NCBI RefSeq assembly: GCF_026151205.1
Contig: NC_087081.1
Span: forward strand, 6,257,246 to 6,321,245
DNA from: Bolinopsis microptera
Lineage: Eukaryota; Ctenophora; Tentaculata; Lobata; Bolinopsidae
Direction of reading: 5' to 3'
DNA: 64,000 bases
Shown: positions 43,868 through 54,714 of the stretch, piece after piece
How positions within the stretch are numbered: the stretch's first letter is position 1
Layout of the letters: each line of letters starts with the position of its first letter
The notes under the pieces: generated by a model
The model's input: only the letters and a program-made list of their open reading frames with translations
Told to the model about the DNA's origin: nothing
Database searches by the model: none
Program-made: the position numbers and the translations under genes

Positions 43868-44422
43868 ATGAACATAGCAATAGCTATAATAGTGGCAATG
43901 GTGGCACGAGCTCAATCGCTTGATTGTTACAATTGCAAAGACATAAATTTGGAAACAGGGATTGTACTAGCATCCGGGGTTGCACTGATACCTGTAAATA
44001 CCTGCGACTCAGACAGCGTTGTTCAGGTATAACCAGCTAGTTGATATAGCGTATGCATTTATTCCACTCAAGTCTATTTATAATATAGTATGTTACCATC
44101 TTAGCATCTAGGGCCAAATTTAGTTGGGTATTGTTTATTCGTTTATTAATAATTTGTGTGATAAATTGGTAATAAAATTGTCTTTTCTCAGTGTCCGAGG
44201 GGTAAAGTGTGCTCAACTTTTTCCGTGACCTTCCGTGATGGTGACACTGACAGGTTGAGCCATGTGAAAGATTATAAATGTATGGCGGAGGCAGATGTGA
44301 ACTCAGAATTGGATAAATGTTACGATTTCGAAGATAATTTTTTTATGATTGTCGACGATTTGAAGGATTATGCCTGTGGAATTGAAACGTGCAAGGACAA
44401 CTTATGTAACTCAGAACTGTAA
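43868..44422 (+). CDS. Secreted Ly6/uPAR (three-finger) protein, gene 1; exons 43868-44026 and 44192-44422
   Basis: Two coding exons (53 + 76 codons) joined in phase 0 across a 165-bp intron (CAG|GTATAA .. TTTTCTCAG|TGT), giving 129 residues. Residues 1-16 (MNIAIAIIVAMVARAQ) form a signal peptide. The mature part starts SLDCYNCKD and holds ten cysteines: C20, C23, C46, C54, C60, then KC, KC, AC, TC and the closing LCN. This fits the LU domain (CxxC start, final Cys-Asn) with its usual ten cysteines. It ends four residues after CN, so there is no GPI-anchor signal and the protein should be secreted. LU proteins act as toxins, receptor modulators or regeneration/patterning factors; the partner here is unknown. 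A splice acceptor (TTTTTACAG, 43836-43844) lies 24 bp before the ATG, implying a 5'-UTR intron or trans-splice site. Confidence 0.88.
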
Positions 44423-44536
44423 AATAACGGTAGGATATATAAATTTGTCAGTATTTATCACGCACATCTTGCAATTTGAAGCCTGACTTTATGCATGTTT
44501 TTAAACCGGAATTGAGTAGAGTGCTTATGTTTTATA

Positions 44537-45010
44537 GTTTTTTTTTTATTGAAAATCTTTTCAAAATAGTACATACATCAATGTAATTGCATGAAAATAA
44601 CACGGTCAAAAAGTGATTTCTATGTACTATAATGACGGGAAACCAGAACGTAGTTCGTGCAAAAATTACACCTACAAAATATGGTCCCTGACAAAGAATT
44701 TCATACAATCAACACATATAAATGTAAGATATATAGTAATAGAGATGATTGTGCAATAATAAAATACAGCGTGCATAAAATATCATAATGTTAATAATTT
44801 GTTAACTTTTTAAAGAAATAGATTATATCATACAATACTTTTAAAAACCCAACCCACAACCCAACCCACCCCTAACCCCTTAAATAGTTTGGATCGGTTA
44901 TTTTAGATTAGAGAATTGGCATTGGGAGAAATGAGATGCATCTAATCATTATCAGACAGGTAGAATTCAGCGTGACTATCGTTTGGATCTGTGGGTAGCA
45001 TTTCCGACCA
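44537..45010 (-). mobile_element. Polyadenylated insert (retrocopy-like) in duplication copy 1
   Basis: Present downstream of Ly6 gene 1 and absent from the other copy, where TTTTATAGTTT joins AAGTGAAAC directly (~50235). On the minus strand, the insert ends TTTTCAATAAAAAAAAA, an AATAAA signal running straight into poly(A), as in a reverse-transcribed mRNA tail. No ORF; it resembles a 3'-UTR-only retrocopy or SINE. Contains a CCCAACCC-rich patch at ~44847-44878. Confidence 0.6.
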
Positions 45011-45502
45011 TAAGTGAAACATTATTTCATAATACAAAATACAATGTGAATAAAACGCAATCATGTATCAAAGTTTGATTCAAACTACGTTTGACCGACA
45101 TAAAATTTTAAGCTAACAAGATAAGTATGAACTAAGAATTTCTATTTCAGGCTAGGTGATAACTGGAGTTGAAAATGATGTAGGTGCATGTTCATCGTAG
45201 TCGAACATTGTTCAATCGTACTACCGTCAAAAAATATGGGGAAAATGAAGAAAACTGTTCAAATTTTACATTTATGATTTAAAATGTTATCTTTTAGTTT
45301 TTAATTATTTTAAATTGCATGACAAAATTTGGCATCTAATTTATTTAACACTTTTGTGGCGGCATTGTAGTGACATTATTCCATATTGGCTTCTTAAGTT
45401 ATGTTTTATAGTTACTGCTTATCGTATTTTTCTTATAGCGAACATATTTACTCACTCATCATTTATCGTGTTTAATTCTATGAGTCTACTGTTAATTATT
45501 GG

Positions 45503-46650
45503 AAAGATAAAATGCTGACATTATGCAACAGACAGTTAGTTAGTTTGCTAATTATAAGATATGAAATAGAAAACTTAGCAAAGATCAACAAACAATTACA
45601 AATTAGTAAAGCGGGTTTTGGATTACCTACTATATTCCATAAGGCATAAACCTTAACATTATGATCTTTTTACCTTTTTCGGATTCTTAATTTTGTAACG
45701 GCTTGAGTTTCACTAACCTTTTAACATTTTTTAGGTTCAATGTCACTGGAGATGACTACAATCGAAATATATTTGGCAAGAATCTGAATGTTTTCAGTGT
45801 TGAAAGTTTAGTTTCTTAAATCCTGGAGTAGTCATTCGTGTCCCTAATATTTGGGTTAATTCTAACTCTAGTAAAGCGGGTTATTGAATCCTCGAGTCTG
45901 GCGAGCGCTAACCTGTGTTTCTCAGAGTTCCAGGCTAGCTGTTTTCTAATGAGATCCTTCGAGTCTGAAACTTCCTGGGCTATAATGGAGCCCATCTGTG
46001 GATCCATTGAGAAGTCCTGAACAAGATCGATCATTTAACTAAACTAAGCATAACTCTCGTGTGATTAATCAGTAAGTCATTTTATTAAGTTATTTGCACT
46101 AATTTTCCCCGTTATTTGTCTTCAATATATTGTTTTTAACTAATTACAACACTACAAATCTATTACATTTATTGATAATCATGTAATATAACGTGATGGA
46201 AATATTTTAAACGGGCATATCCTGTTCAAACCCAGGATGCACTACATGAAGAATTCGATGTAACTTTGTTTGAAATGCATTCGATCTGTCTTCATTATAC
46301 GGCCATTTAGCTAGCTTCTCGTAAATTATACACCTTCCCTGTGCATACTTACCGTTCTTCTACTAATCGGTACTAATCGGTAATTTACCCCTTATTATTT
46401 CCACTCTATCTCCCACGTGACAACAACACGTGATGCTCGCCTTTACGATATTTGTTTTCATGCTTTTATAAACTTCGTTATTATGCAATATTTACACCAT
46501 ATTACTTCACACCACGTTTTTATAAAGTATGAATTAGTATGAATTTATACTTTAAAGCAACGGCGTTTTTAATTCAGAGGGAGCATTTTCCCAACTATTT
46601 ACTTTAAAAGCCTAAATTGTATCACTATCAGAGTGAAATTGAGTGGAATT
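45503..46650. other. Mostly featureless; one possible small exon
   Basis: AT-rich sequence between the Ly6 block and dispersed repeats. Two CACGTG sites lie near 46413-46432. Apart from the minus-strand frame at 45816-46034, nothing suggests a gene. Confidence 0.4.
45816..46034 (-). CDS. Hypothetical 72-residue frame, possibly an exon
   Basis: The minus-strand product starts MIDLVQDFSMDPQMGSII and continues AQEVSDSKDLIRKQLAWN, SEKHRLALARLEDSITRF. It is hydrophilic, helix-compatible with regular charged spacing, and unlike the low-complexity shadows around it. An acceptor-like TTGTTCAG lies inside the first codons (before GACTTCTCAATGG), so it could be an exon rather than a complete gene. It is not recognised as any family. 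It could equally be a chance frame or part of an unidentified retroelement ORF. Confidence 0.25.
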   Translation of the reverse strand: MIDLVQDFSMDPQMGSIIAQEVSDSKDLIRKQLAWNSEKHRLALARLEDSITRFTRVRINPNIRDTNDYSRI

Positions 46651-47125
46651 TGAATTAACATATTATTGTCAAATTGTTATTATTCTCGAGGGTAAAAAAG
46701 AAAATTTTCCTTTTCATCTACCTCAGAAGCCTAGTTTTTAATTTGAATGTTATTGTAATGTAAACTTAAAACATTTTCCCATCATCATCATCATCCATTC
46801 TCCCCACTCCACCCTTGCACATCACACACCCCTCATCATTGACACCACTCCATCATATATAATCATCCCTTCACAACATCATCCCTAGCTGAAGAAGATA
46901 AACACATTTATATTGGAAGCTCCTGCGAAAAAATCTTTCGTATCTCATTAACTTATACCACCCTATGGAAACAAGAAGTTACACTAACACCGTCTTGTCT
47001 TAACGTTTTACTCGTAAATTGTCCTTGATTAAAGCAAACGTACTTGATTCTAGTAGCCCCTACCTCCTCGAACTCTACGCAGTTGTTGAATGTACTGTGC
47101 TAGTGTTCTATGGAAGCTATAAGTC
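46650..47125 (+). repeat. Dispersed blocks, inverse of 35401-35575 and 31715-31895
   Basis: 46650-46726 matches the inverse of 40026-40105 and 46727-46890 the inverse of 35401-35572. Together they form the uninterrupted version of the locus that carries the 4.4-kb element. 46961-47125 is the inverse of 31715-31895 and is repeated directly at 57984-58105. Confidence 0.75.
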
Positions 47126-47147
47126 TCTTCGAATATTACAATACAAT

Positions 47148-47254
47148 GGGTCGTTCACATATTACGTAATCAATATTTTAGCAATTTTTAATCAACCGTT
47201 ATGATTTGGGAACCCCCTCCCCCTCGGTTGATTACGTTATATGTGAACGATCCC
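47148..47254. mobile_element. 107-bp MITE with GGGTCGTTCACATATTACGT ends
   Basis: Inverted ends at 47148-47173 (GGGTCGTTCACATATTACG..) and 47228-47254 (..GTTATATGTGAACGATCCC) around a short AT/C-rich middle. Only the left half recurs at 58117-58144, fused to other sequence, and a trace lies at 52836-52860. This end sequence resembles MITE termini known from many invertebrates; the superfamily cannot be decided here. Confidence 0.7.
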
Positions 47255-47379
47255 TAATACCAAACTTAACCCCTCAAGAACTGAGCAGACTTATTTTCTA
47301 GTTACCAGACGGTAGGCTGACTCATATGAGTAGCATGTTCAATTATTATTATTTTACTCAATTCTAAGATCATTAGCTT

Positions 47380-47480
47380 ACACCACCATAGTCCCTACCT
47401 CTTCGAACGTACTTGATTCTAGCTCCTACCTCCTCGAACGTACTTGATTCTAGTAGCCCCTACCTCCTCGAACTCAGCTA
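47380..47480 (+). repeat. Tandem CCTACCTCCTCGAACGTACTTGATTCTAG units
   Basis: A ~28-bp phrase built on CTACCTCCTCGAACGTACTT is repeated about three times. The same phrase occurs singly or doubly at 47040-47090, 53880-53935 and 58010-58050, and inverted near 31775-31815. It marks a dispersed family whose boundaries are unclear. Confidence 0.6.
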
Positions 47481-47552
47481 CGAATACAATGTATTGTTTT
47501 TGTATATTAGAGCTTTAGCCACAGGTAGGTTGGTCTACCCAGTGAGTTTCGC

Positions 47553-47645
47553 CAAGGTGCCATATTTGATGGTGCGCGGCTTTAGCAAGCAACATTAGGT
47601 GCAAAAGTCGCGTAATTTGACGAAATTCGTTGATTTTTGTCGTAT
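47553..47645 (-). repeat. Isolated fragment of the fold-back core
   Basis: GGTGCCATATTTGATGGTGC, AAAAGTCGCGTAATTTGACG and TTCGTTGATTTTTGTCGTAT match ~2355-2450 with small changes. No palindromic arms are nearby. Confidence 0.65.
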
Positions 47646-48120
47646 TATTCTGTCATATCTTCGGTTCCTTAACATGAATCATGTTGAACATTTGTCAGAA
47701 CCTTCCAATCATACTTAGCTGCCGAACCTAAATTAGTTGGGAGAGATTAGCCTTGATTAAGAGGTCTAAAAATGACAAAATAGGTATAGATTTGTTGATA
47801 ACTCAAATTCTGACCATCAAAATTGCTCAAACTAATTTAGGGTTAGTAGATCGTAAGCTGACCAAATTTCAACAAAATTGTTATATGGGAAGTATTATAA
47901 TAGTCCAGTCATTTATGGACATTTATGGAAATGAACCTGCAAATTTTCAGATACTCACGAAACTTTGCACAGACCTTCCCAAAGGTATGAATAAACAATT
48001 TTCGCTTGGAGACATTTTTTTTACCGTGGGGAAAACCCAGGAGGGCCACGCCCATATTGACCCAATAACGTAACTGACCTCTTGCTTCTGAAGGTCGTAG
48101 AGAATTCAAAATAGGCTTAA
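47646..48120. other. No gene seen
   Basis: AT-rich; a 106-codon open frame at 47753-48073 has no recognised domain or composition signal. Confidence 0.4.
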
Positions 48121-48636
48121 ACGAAGCCGCATATGCATAATTATATAAGAGTTATTGATCAACACATGGCCTAAAATCCTTACTTTTCGAGAAATTCGCC
48201 AAAAACCATTTTGGGTGTGGCGCTGAGCCCATTTTACTAACTTTTGATAGGATTGTGATAGAGTCTTTGAATAGAGTGCAAAAGAACCGCAATTGGCATA
48301 TTTATGTATGACTTACGAAAAAAACATATGCCTTAAAGTGCTTACTTTTTCAGTTACTGGCGAAAAACTGATTTTCGGTTCCAGAAATCATGCAAAAATA
48401 TGGGTATCTGGTAAATTGGGCTATATATAAAGGCCCTAGAGATTTTTGAATGAGTGAAAATTGTGCAGAATGGCCATGTTTATATACAACTTATGAAGCA
48501 ATATGCACCCAAAAATGCTTACTTTTCGAGTTATTTGGGGAAAAAACAGAGAAGATTTGCAAAAAATAGAGCAAAATTGGTTATATCAGCCATTTTTGCC
48601 TCCCGTTCTATGTTAATAACTCGAAAAGTAAGCAGA
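48121..48636 (+). repeat. Three diverged ~170-bp tandem units
   Basis: Each unit carries the same phrases in order: a TTATATA(C)A(A)CTTA..GAAG-like stretch, CTTACTTTTCGAG and GAAAAAC(A/C)ATTTTGGG-like text (near 48140-48220, 48300-48390 and 48480-48560). Strongly diverged, non-coding. Confidence 0.45.
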
Positions 48637-48639
48637 AAT

Positions 48640-50721
48640 TTTTCCGGTGCAGAATCTAATTGCAAAGCGGTGCCAGGCATAAGTCAATTACCACCAGAAA
48701 TAAGATCATGCTTTTCAGTTTGAGTTAAAGATTCACGCGTTGCAAGGAACGTAGCCATCTATAAAACTGGCCACGTTGCATGGTACGATAGATTTAGAGT
48801 AATTTAGTATGGCTCCTGTCTTGCGGGCCATATTGCATGTTTCAAGTAATGCTTTAAATTCTTTCTGTTTATAAATTTGAGTTTTGACCAAAATTCATAA
48901 TCATCGATAGGGACCCCTGCCAGTGTCTTTCATTCCCAAACAAAAGAAATGATATTAATTTGAATAACCGTCCGCAAATGCAAAATGATACCGAGAATGA
49001 AATTGGTCGCTCGCTTTTCCCATTCATTCACGACTTACGAATTGTAATAAGTTTCAATTAATTATATCAATCACATGCTGCAAAAATCTCTTTGGGTTGC
49101 TTTCGCGTCGCTACCTACTTACCTAGTAATAGTATTTCGGGATAAGGTTGGTAGTTAGTGTCCAATTTATAGCTGATGTTTATTGAATCTTTATTGCGTG
49201 AAGTGCGCACGAAGTCTGGGATACTGCTAAGAGTTAAGACGGGATAGAAAATAAGTTGCGGCATTATTTTGTAAATAATCCCTGCACAGTTTTAACAATC
49301 CTACTCCTTATTCATTTAACCCGGTTTGGTTTGTTGAGTGATAATTCGTCTTTGTCTGCACGTGCGAGTCCTCATTATCATCGGTTGTTTTCATTACGTT
49401 GAGTTACATTTCATCGGCTGTATCTTAGGTCGGGATGAACATTTTAGACGCCTGATTTTTAGAGTCCTATTTTTTCACATCTCCCATAGTCAGCCTTTAT
49501 CAAAACTGATGTTTATTAACACTTTAACAATGTTTTTACAGTAGCCTAAAGTGAAGAAGCTAAAATGAACATAGCAATAGCTATAATAGTGGCAATGGTG
49601 GCACGAGCTCAATCGCTTGATTGTTACCATTGCAAAGACATAAATTTGGAAACAGGGGTTGTACTAGCATCCGGGGTTGCACTGATACCTGTAAATACCT
49701 GCGACTCAGACAGCGTTGTTCAGGTATAACCAGCTAGTTGATATAGCGTATGCATTTATTCCACTCAAGTCTATTTATAATAGTATGTTACCATCTAAGC
49801 ATCTAGGGCCAAATTTAGTTGGGTATTGTTTATTCGTTTATTGATAATTTGTGTGATAAATTGGTAATAAAATTGTCTTTTCTCAGTGTCCGAGGGGTAA
49901 AGTGTGCTCAACTTTTTCCGTGACCTTCCGTGATGGTGACACTGACAGGTTGAGCCATGTGAAAGATTATAAATGCATGGCGGAGGCAGATGTGAACTCA
50001 GAATTGGATAAATGTTACGATTTCGAAGATAATTTTTTTATGATTGTCGACGATTTGAAGGATTATGCCTGTGGAATTGAAACGTGCAAGGACAACTTGT
50101 GTAACTCAGAACTGTAAAATAACGGTAGGATATATAAATTTGTCAGTATTTATCACGCACATCTTGCAATTTGAAGCCTGACTTTATGCATGTTTTTAAA
50201 CCGGAATTGAGTAGAGTGCTCATGTTTTATAGTTTAAGTGAAACATTATTTCATAATACAAAATACAATGTGAATAAAACGCAATCATGTATCAAACTAC
50301 GTTTGACCGACATAAAATTTTAAGCTAACAAGATAAGTATGAACTAAGAATTTCTATTTCAGGCTAGGTGATAACTGGAGTTGAAAATGATGTAGGTGCA
50401 TGTTCATCGTAGTCGAACATTGTTCAATCGTACTACCGTCAAAAAATATGGGGAAAATGAAGAAAACTGTTCAAATTTTATATTTATGATTTTAAAACTT
50501 ACTTTTTAGTTTTAAATTGCATGACAAAAATTGGCATCTAATTTAACACTTTTGTGGCGGCATTGTAGTGACATTATTGCATATTGGCTTCTTAAGTTAT
50601 GTCTTTTTGCTATCTTAAGTTATGTCTTATAGTTCTTGCTTATTGTATTTTTCTTATAGCTAAAATATTTACTCACTCATCATTTATCGTGTTTAATTCT
50701 ATGAGTCTACTGTTAATTATT
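48640..50721 (+). repeat. Segmental duplication, copy 2 (Ly6 gene 2)
   Basis: Direct copy of 42935-45502 without the 474-bp polyadenylated insert. Its right boundary falls at AATTATTCATCGG near 50722, where a fragment related to ~17670 begins. Confidence 0.9.
49565..50117 (+). CDS. Secreted Ly6/uPAR (three-finger) protein, gene 2; exons 49565-49723 and 49887-50117
   Basis: Same two-exon structure as gene 1 (159 and 231 bp, phase 0, 163-bp intron) and the same 129-residue product, except two changes in the first finger: Asn22 to His (CYHCKD instead of CYNCKD) and Ile32 to Val. Two further coding differences are silent. All ten cysteines, the signal peptide and the short C-terminus after LCN are kept, so both copies look functional. 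The conserved acceptor (TTTTTACAG) 24 bp before the ATG is present. The high identity, including the intron and flanks, indicates a recent duplication in direct orientation, ~5.7 kb apart. Confidence 0.88.
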
Positions 50722-51364
50722 CATCGGTTGAGATGGATATTTTTTGATGCGATTAAAACTGTCTTTTAAAGAATACTACTAGCTTCGTCCCTGTTACCAC
50801 GGGCTATCTAGTAGATCTATAAAACGAAGTACGAGTTTCCGGTACGGCACCTTTGCAGTTGAACCACATTGTGATAATTTCACGCTAATAAAGTAATAAG
50901 TAGACATGATTCTTCACATATTCTTCTGCAAGATGTTAATTGTACAAAGATATGAGAGTTGAAGATAAGATCTTTGGTACAATTCAGTACCCAGTAAGAT
51001 AACATGTTCTTTGAACTTGTATTAACTGACTTATAATTGATTGTTCCTCGGAATCTTGAGACTTCATGCTGGAAAAACACGCACATAAAAATACAGATTC
51101 ACGTACTCTAAGTCCTGGAATCTCGTTCTCCGTTTTATAGATCTAGATTTTAGAGTGCATTGTATTTACCACAGATTTCATCCCTTGTACAAAATCAAGG
51201 GAAAAAAGCAAATGATCGACAGTGTTCAAATCATGATGTTATAGTTGCCCTAAGGGCTACTATTATAACGGCTCAATGCAATACTGACGGAGACATCGAG
51301 TTGTTTCAACGGGTTTACTTTACGCGACTCTCACGTGGAAAAACACGCACAATCTTACTATATA
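50722..51364. other. No gene seen
   Basis: 50722-50820 is related to ~17670-17790 (GATGGATATTTTTTGATGCG..ACCACGGG). The rest has short ORFs without domains. Confidence 0.45.
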
Positions 51365-51674
51365 TAAAGCGAGACGATATATATGTATATATTTATTTAT
51401 CCGTGCCATTTTACTGACATCACGGCATCAACTTTAACACGACTTTCCGCAAAAACCGTAAAAGATATACAACTGAAACTTTTTTGACTCGGTCAAATAC
51501 TTTAATGGCCTTCAAATCAGCATGAAAAAATAAAAAATTGGCCAAGCAATAGGAGTTTTAGAGCCCAAAATTTGGACCCCCAAGTGGTGTCAAAAACGCG
51601 AATTAAATAGGTAATAATTATTTTAGTCTCTTGAGTCTTGACACCACTTTAGGGTTAGACGGGTTCCTGCTAGT
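51365..51674 (-). repeat. Second copy of the LINE A 5' region
   Basis: Matches 13987-14281 in order with ~5-8% visible differences, and has an AT-repeat expansion (ATATATATGTATATAT) at ~51378-51396. The RT part does not follow, so it is a fragment. Confidence 0.7.
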
Positions 51675-51746
51675 AAACATAAAGACTCACCGTCACGTAC
51701 TACTCTAGTTTAACAATAACTTTAATATAATGCCGACTTACGAGCA

Positions 51747-51790
51747 TTCAGATACAGATACAGATACAGATACAGTACAGATACAGATAA
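51747..51790 (+). repeat. (CAGATA)n microsatellite
   Basis: Seven hexamer units with one truncated (TACAGTACAG). No associated gene. Confidence 0.85.
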
Positions 51791-52098
51791 TGAATCCGAC
51801 GACCAGTTTCACTTTATCAACGTCATGAGACACGTTTTATCTCAATCGTACCTGGGGGCCTGGGAACCCCACGCCATTATATTCATAAACATAATTGAGC
51901 TGAGATTCGCGGCGAAATGACAGGCTGAGCGCTGCCCAGTAATACTAATTGTACTTAACATACATAAAAGTTGTAACATTCAAGTTCAACTTGAAATAAC
52001 TTGCAAAGTTCAAAAACTGGTCTGTGACTCTGTAAACGATCTTTTGAACTTTTTCTTGATTTCAGAATTTTGTGTTGATGTACCTCAAAACCCATAAT

Positions 52099-52226
52099 TT
52101 AGGCCGTTATTTAAAGGGTTATTTAAAGGGTCGATTCCATACTTGGTTAGATTTATGAAGGATCCTTCATAAATCTAACCAAGTATGGAATCGACCCTTT
52201 AAATAACCCTTTAAATAACGGCCTAA
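52099..52226. repeat. 128-bp perfect palindrome without spacer
   Basis: 64-bp arms are exact inverse copies about the centre GGATCC (52160-52165). Outer ends are TTAGGCCGTTATTTAAAGGG and its inverse. Each arm contains GGGTTATTTAAAGGG-like direct repeats. No loop and no mismatch visible. Confidence 0.95.
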
Positions 52227-53860
52227 GGGATTTATGTGTAATTTGTTTCGGTGAAATTTTTTCTGAAATCATTCCTTAGACTAATAAAGTGCACAGCTCT
52301 TCAAGCGATAACGAAACAAATAGAAAACTGTAGCTCTTAAAAAAGCTCTCTTTCATAACTATCGCAATAAAATATAGTCGGGCGGACGCAACCCGGAATT
52401 CAGGGGAACTGGAAGCTTCAACATTCAAGTCCAATAATCCACATTTTTCTCTTCCGTCGTGATTATCGACGACATTTAACTTCTTTCCTCTTAATTGGAC
52501 TTCGTTTTTAGACTGAACTGAACTGTAGTTTAAAGGATTATCTCTCGAATAATCAAGACTGCATCAGCATAGGAAACTGACCCTCAGAAGTCAAGTAATG
52601 ATCGTTTCTAAAAGCTTGGGTAAGCTAAAATTTTACGCAAAATTGTCTACGCGCCAATAATTATGACACCCTGCTGTATTTCGATGAGCAGATCATGTGG
52701 TAATAATGAAGACCGATTTTCGTGTTATTTCATGATCCCATGGCATACAATGGTGCCACTCAGATCATGTAAAGATATAACTGTAGTATAACTGTAGTTG
52801 CAAGCTATCGCGGATCACTGGATCACATATAAGGGGGATCGTTCACATATTGATATTACGTGAGAGCCATAGCCTTCATGCAACATGTTAGCATTCATGG
52901 CCCACTTCATGAGTGATATGTGGACTTTCTTTAGGGTTTTTTTTGCTGTGTCTTGTGTTTCTGTACGTGTTATAGTCCGTACTACCGTTTGAGAAAACCA
53001 AACGGCAATTTCTAATCTCAAACAAATCAGTTTTTTTCCTCACTAATTTATTCTTGATCATGCTTCAAATGCAATGACCTTTCTTATCAATTTCCAGATT
53101 ATTAGGCGGCGCTCAGTTTTTCATTCCACGGAATCTCTATTCGGCGGAACATATGTTTCCAGGTAATTTCCAGATACCGCGACCGTAACCAGACTAGATA
53201 ACGGACTTTATTAAATCTTCACAACTTGGGACTACTTAAGCGTGCGTAACCAAAGTTAAATTCAGTTTAATAGGACTCAACACAATATGCTGAACTTATT
53301 CCTTATCCTACTTGTTCCACTTGATATTGCTATTTTCTGTATTTTTAAGTCTTTATGTAAGATTATTGCATTTAGATTTTTACTCAATCTTTAAACCTTC
53401 TCATTTCTTTTACATATATATTATATTTTAAACTTGACAAAATCACCCCGGCAACGGGTACTATATATCCTTTTGAAATCTGATAACTTCGATAATAACA
53501 TCTGGTAATAATTTCGATTTTTAGTTCGAATTATAAGAATAAATGCTAATGCTCTTACTTGTTACTAGTCACTGGTGGCTAAAAGTATGTACATTTTAAA
53601 GTTTGCCCTCTTAAATCTTAATACAGGGTGGTCCATAAAATAGTGTCCGATTCTCTATAATATAGGTATACCTTATCGGACCTTATTTGGACGGACATTA
53701 TATGAACGGACATAATTATGAACGGACATTAATATGAACGCTAAAGGCATTCAAAACCATTACCGAATTTTTTCATCAATTTAAGCAAATGACTATTAAA
53801 TTCATTTTTCATACAGTAAGCAAGAAAAGCAGTCTCGGTTGAATATCCCAAACTTAACCA
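52227..53860. other. No gene seen
   Basis: About 1.6 kb of AT-rich sequence. Near 53627, ACAGGGTGGTCCATAAAA looks like a transposon terminus and has a relative at 55703 (ACAGGGTGGGCCAAAAG). A 68-codon minus-strand frame at 52815-53021 has no domain. Confidence 0.4.
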
Positions 53861-53939
53861 CTAGCTTACACCACCCTAGTCCCTACCTCCTCGGACGTAC
53901 TTGATTTTAGCTCCTTCCTCCTCGAACGTACTTATATAT

Positions 53940-54714
53940 ACCCAGTCCTAAGCACAAGAGAACTGCACCAGCGAACGGCACTAATTTGTCTTTATGCTTA
54001 GCTAACTTGTACTTGTACTACAAGTTGCATCTTCAAGTTGTAGATGCGATACTTCATAAGTCATACTGTCATAGATTAGTTCATAATTTATCTTTCATCT
54101 TCCAGTATATACAGTGTATACTCCCCTTGCAAGCTTTCGACACGAAAGTCTCACGTCCCTTAATACTAGAACCACCCCCATTAGCAAGAACTCCCGTATC
54201 TTGTGTGATCTACGAGTCGAGCAGACAAATCTTAAATATTATTTTAACTACTTAATGTACAGCTACATCTACTGGTGGATCACACCACTAAATAATAAAT
54301 ATACGTCACTATTTGGTGATATGATCTGACCCCTAATTAGTAATTATTGGGGCCCCTTTTATAGTCGGTCTCTCGTCAGCTGCACTGCTCCGGTCATATT
54401 TGTTTTAAAAACCTCACAAATCTGTCTCGGGCATTTTAAGATTAAACAGCACCTTCAGATTAAACAATACGATATTTTTGGAACAAAATAAAACAAGGTA
54501 GAGTTCGATTGTTGAGACACGATGAGTTCAGTTATCCCTTTTAAAAGAGCTGCTCTATGCAGTTCAGTAACATTCAGTTCTGCTCCAGGGACTTTGAGCC
54601 TCGTGGACGATAATTCAGTAACTCATTTTTGTTGTGAATTTCACACAGTACTACTCTAACCAGAGGCTACTCGCTTACAATTACAAAAACTTATTTACTA
54701 TCTTAACAAGTTTC
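53940..54714 (+). repeat. ~770-bp duplicated block, copy 1
   Basis: Direct match to 58144-58900, from ATACCCAGTCCTAAGCACAA to ACTATCTTAACA.GTTT, with several small indels and substitutions. Short open frames (AFDTKVS..LILEPPPLAR) are shared but interrupted differently in each copy, so they are unlikely to be coding. It could be an LTR or a non-coding transposon; I see no diagnostic ends. Confidence 0.7.

Larger units (their letters stand above)
42935..45502 (+). repeat. Segmental duplication, copy 1 (Ly6 gene 1)
   Basis: Direct copy of 48640-50721, beginning TTTTCCGGTGCA and ending ATGAGTCTACTGTTAATTAT. Coordinates shift slightly through small indels (offset 5697 at exon 1, 5695 at exon 2). 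Copy 1 has an extra ~474 bp at 44537-45010. Confidence 0.9.

Noticed and set aside
47753-48073. 106-codon frame as a gene
   Set aside because: AT-rich sequence with no domain, no splice context, and no preserved copy elsewhere in the window.
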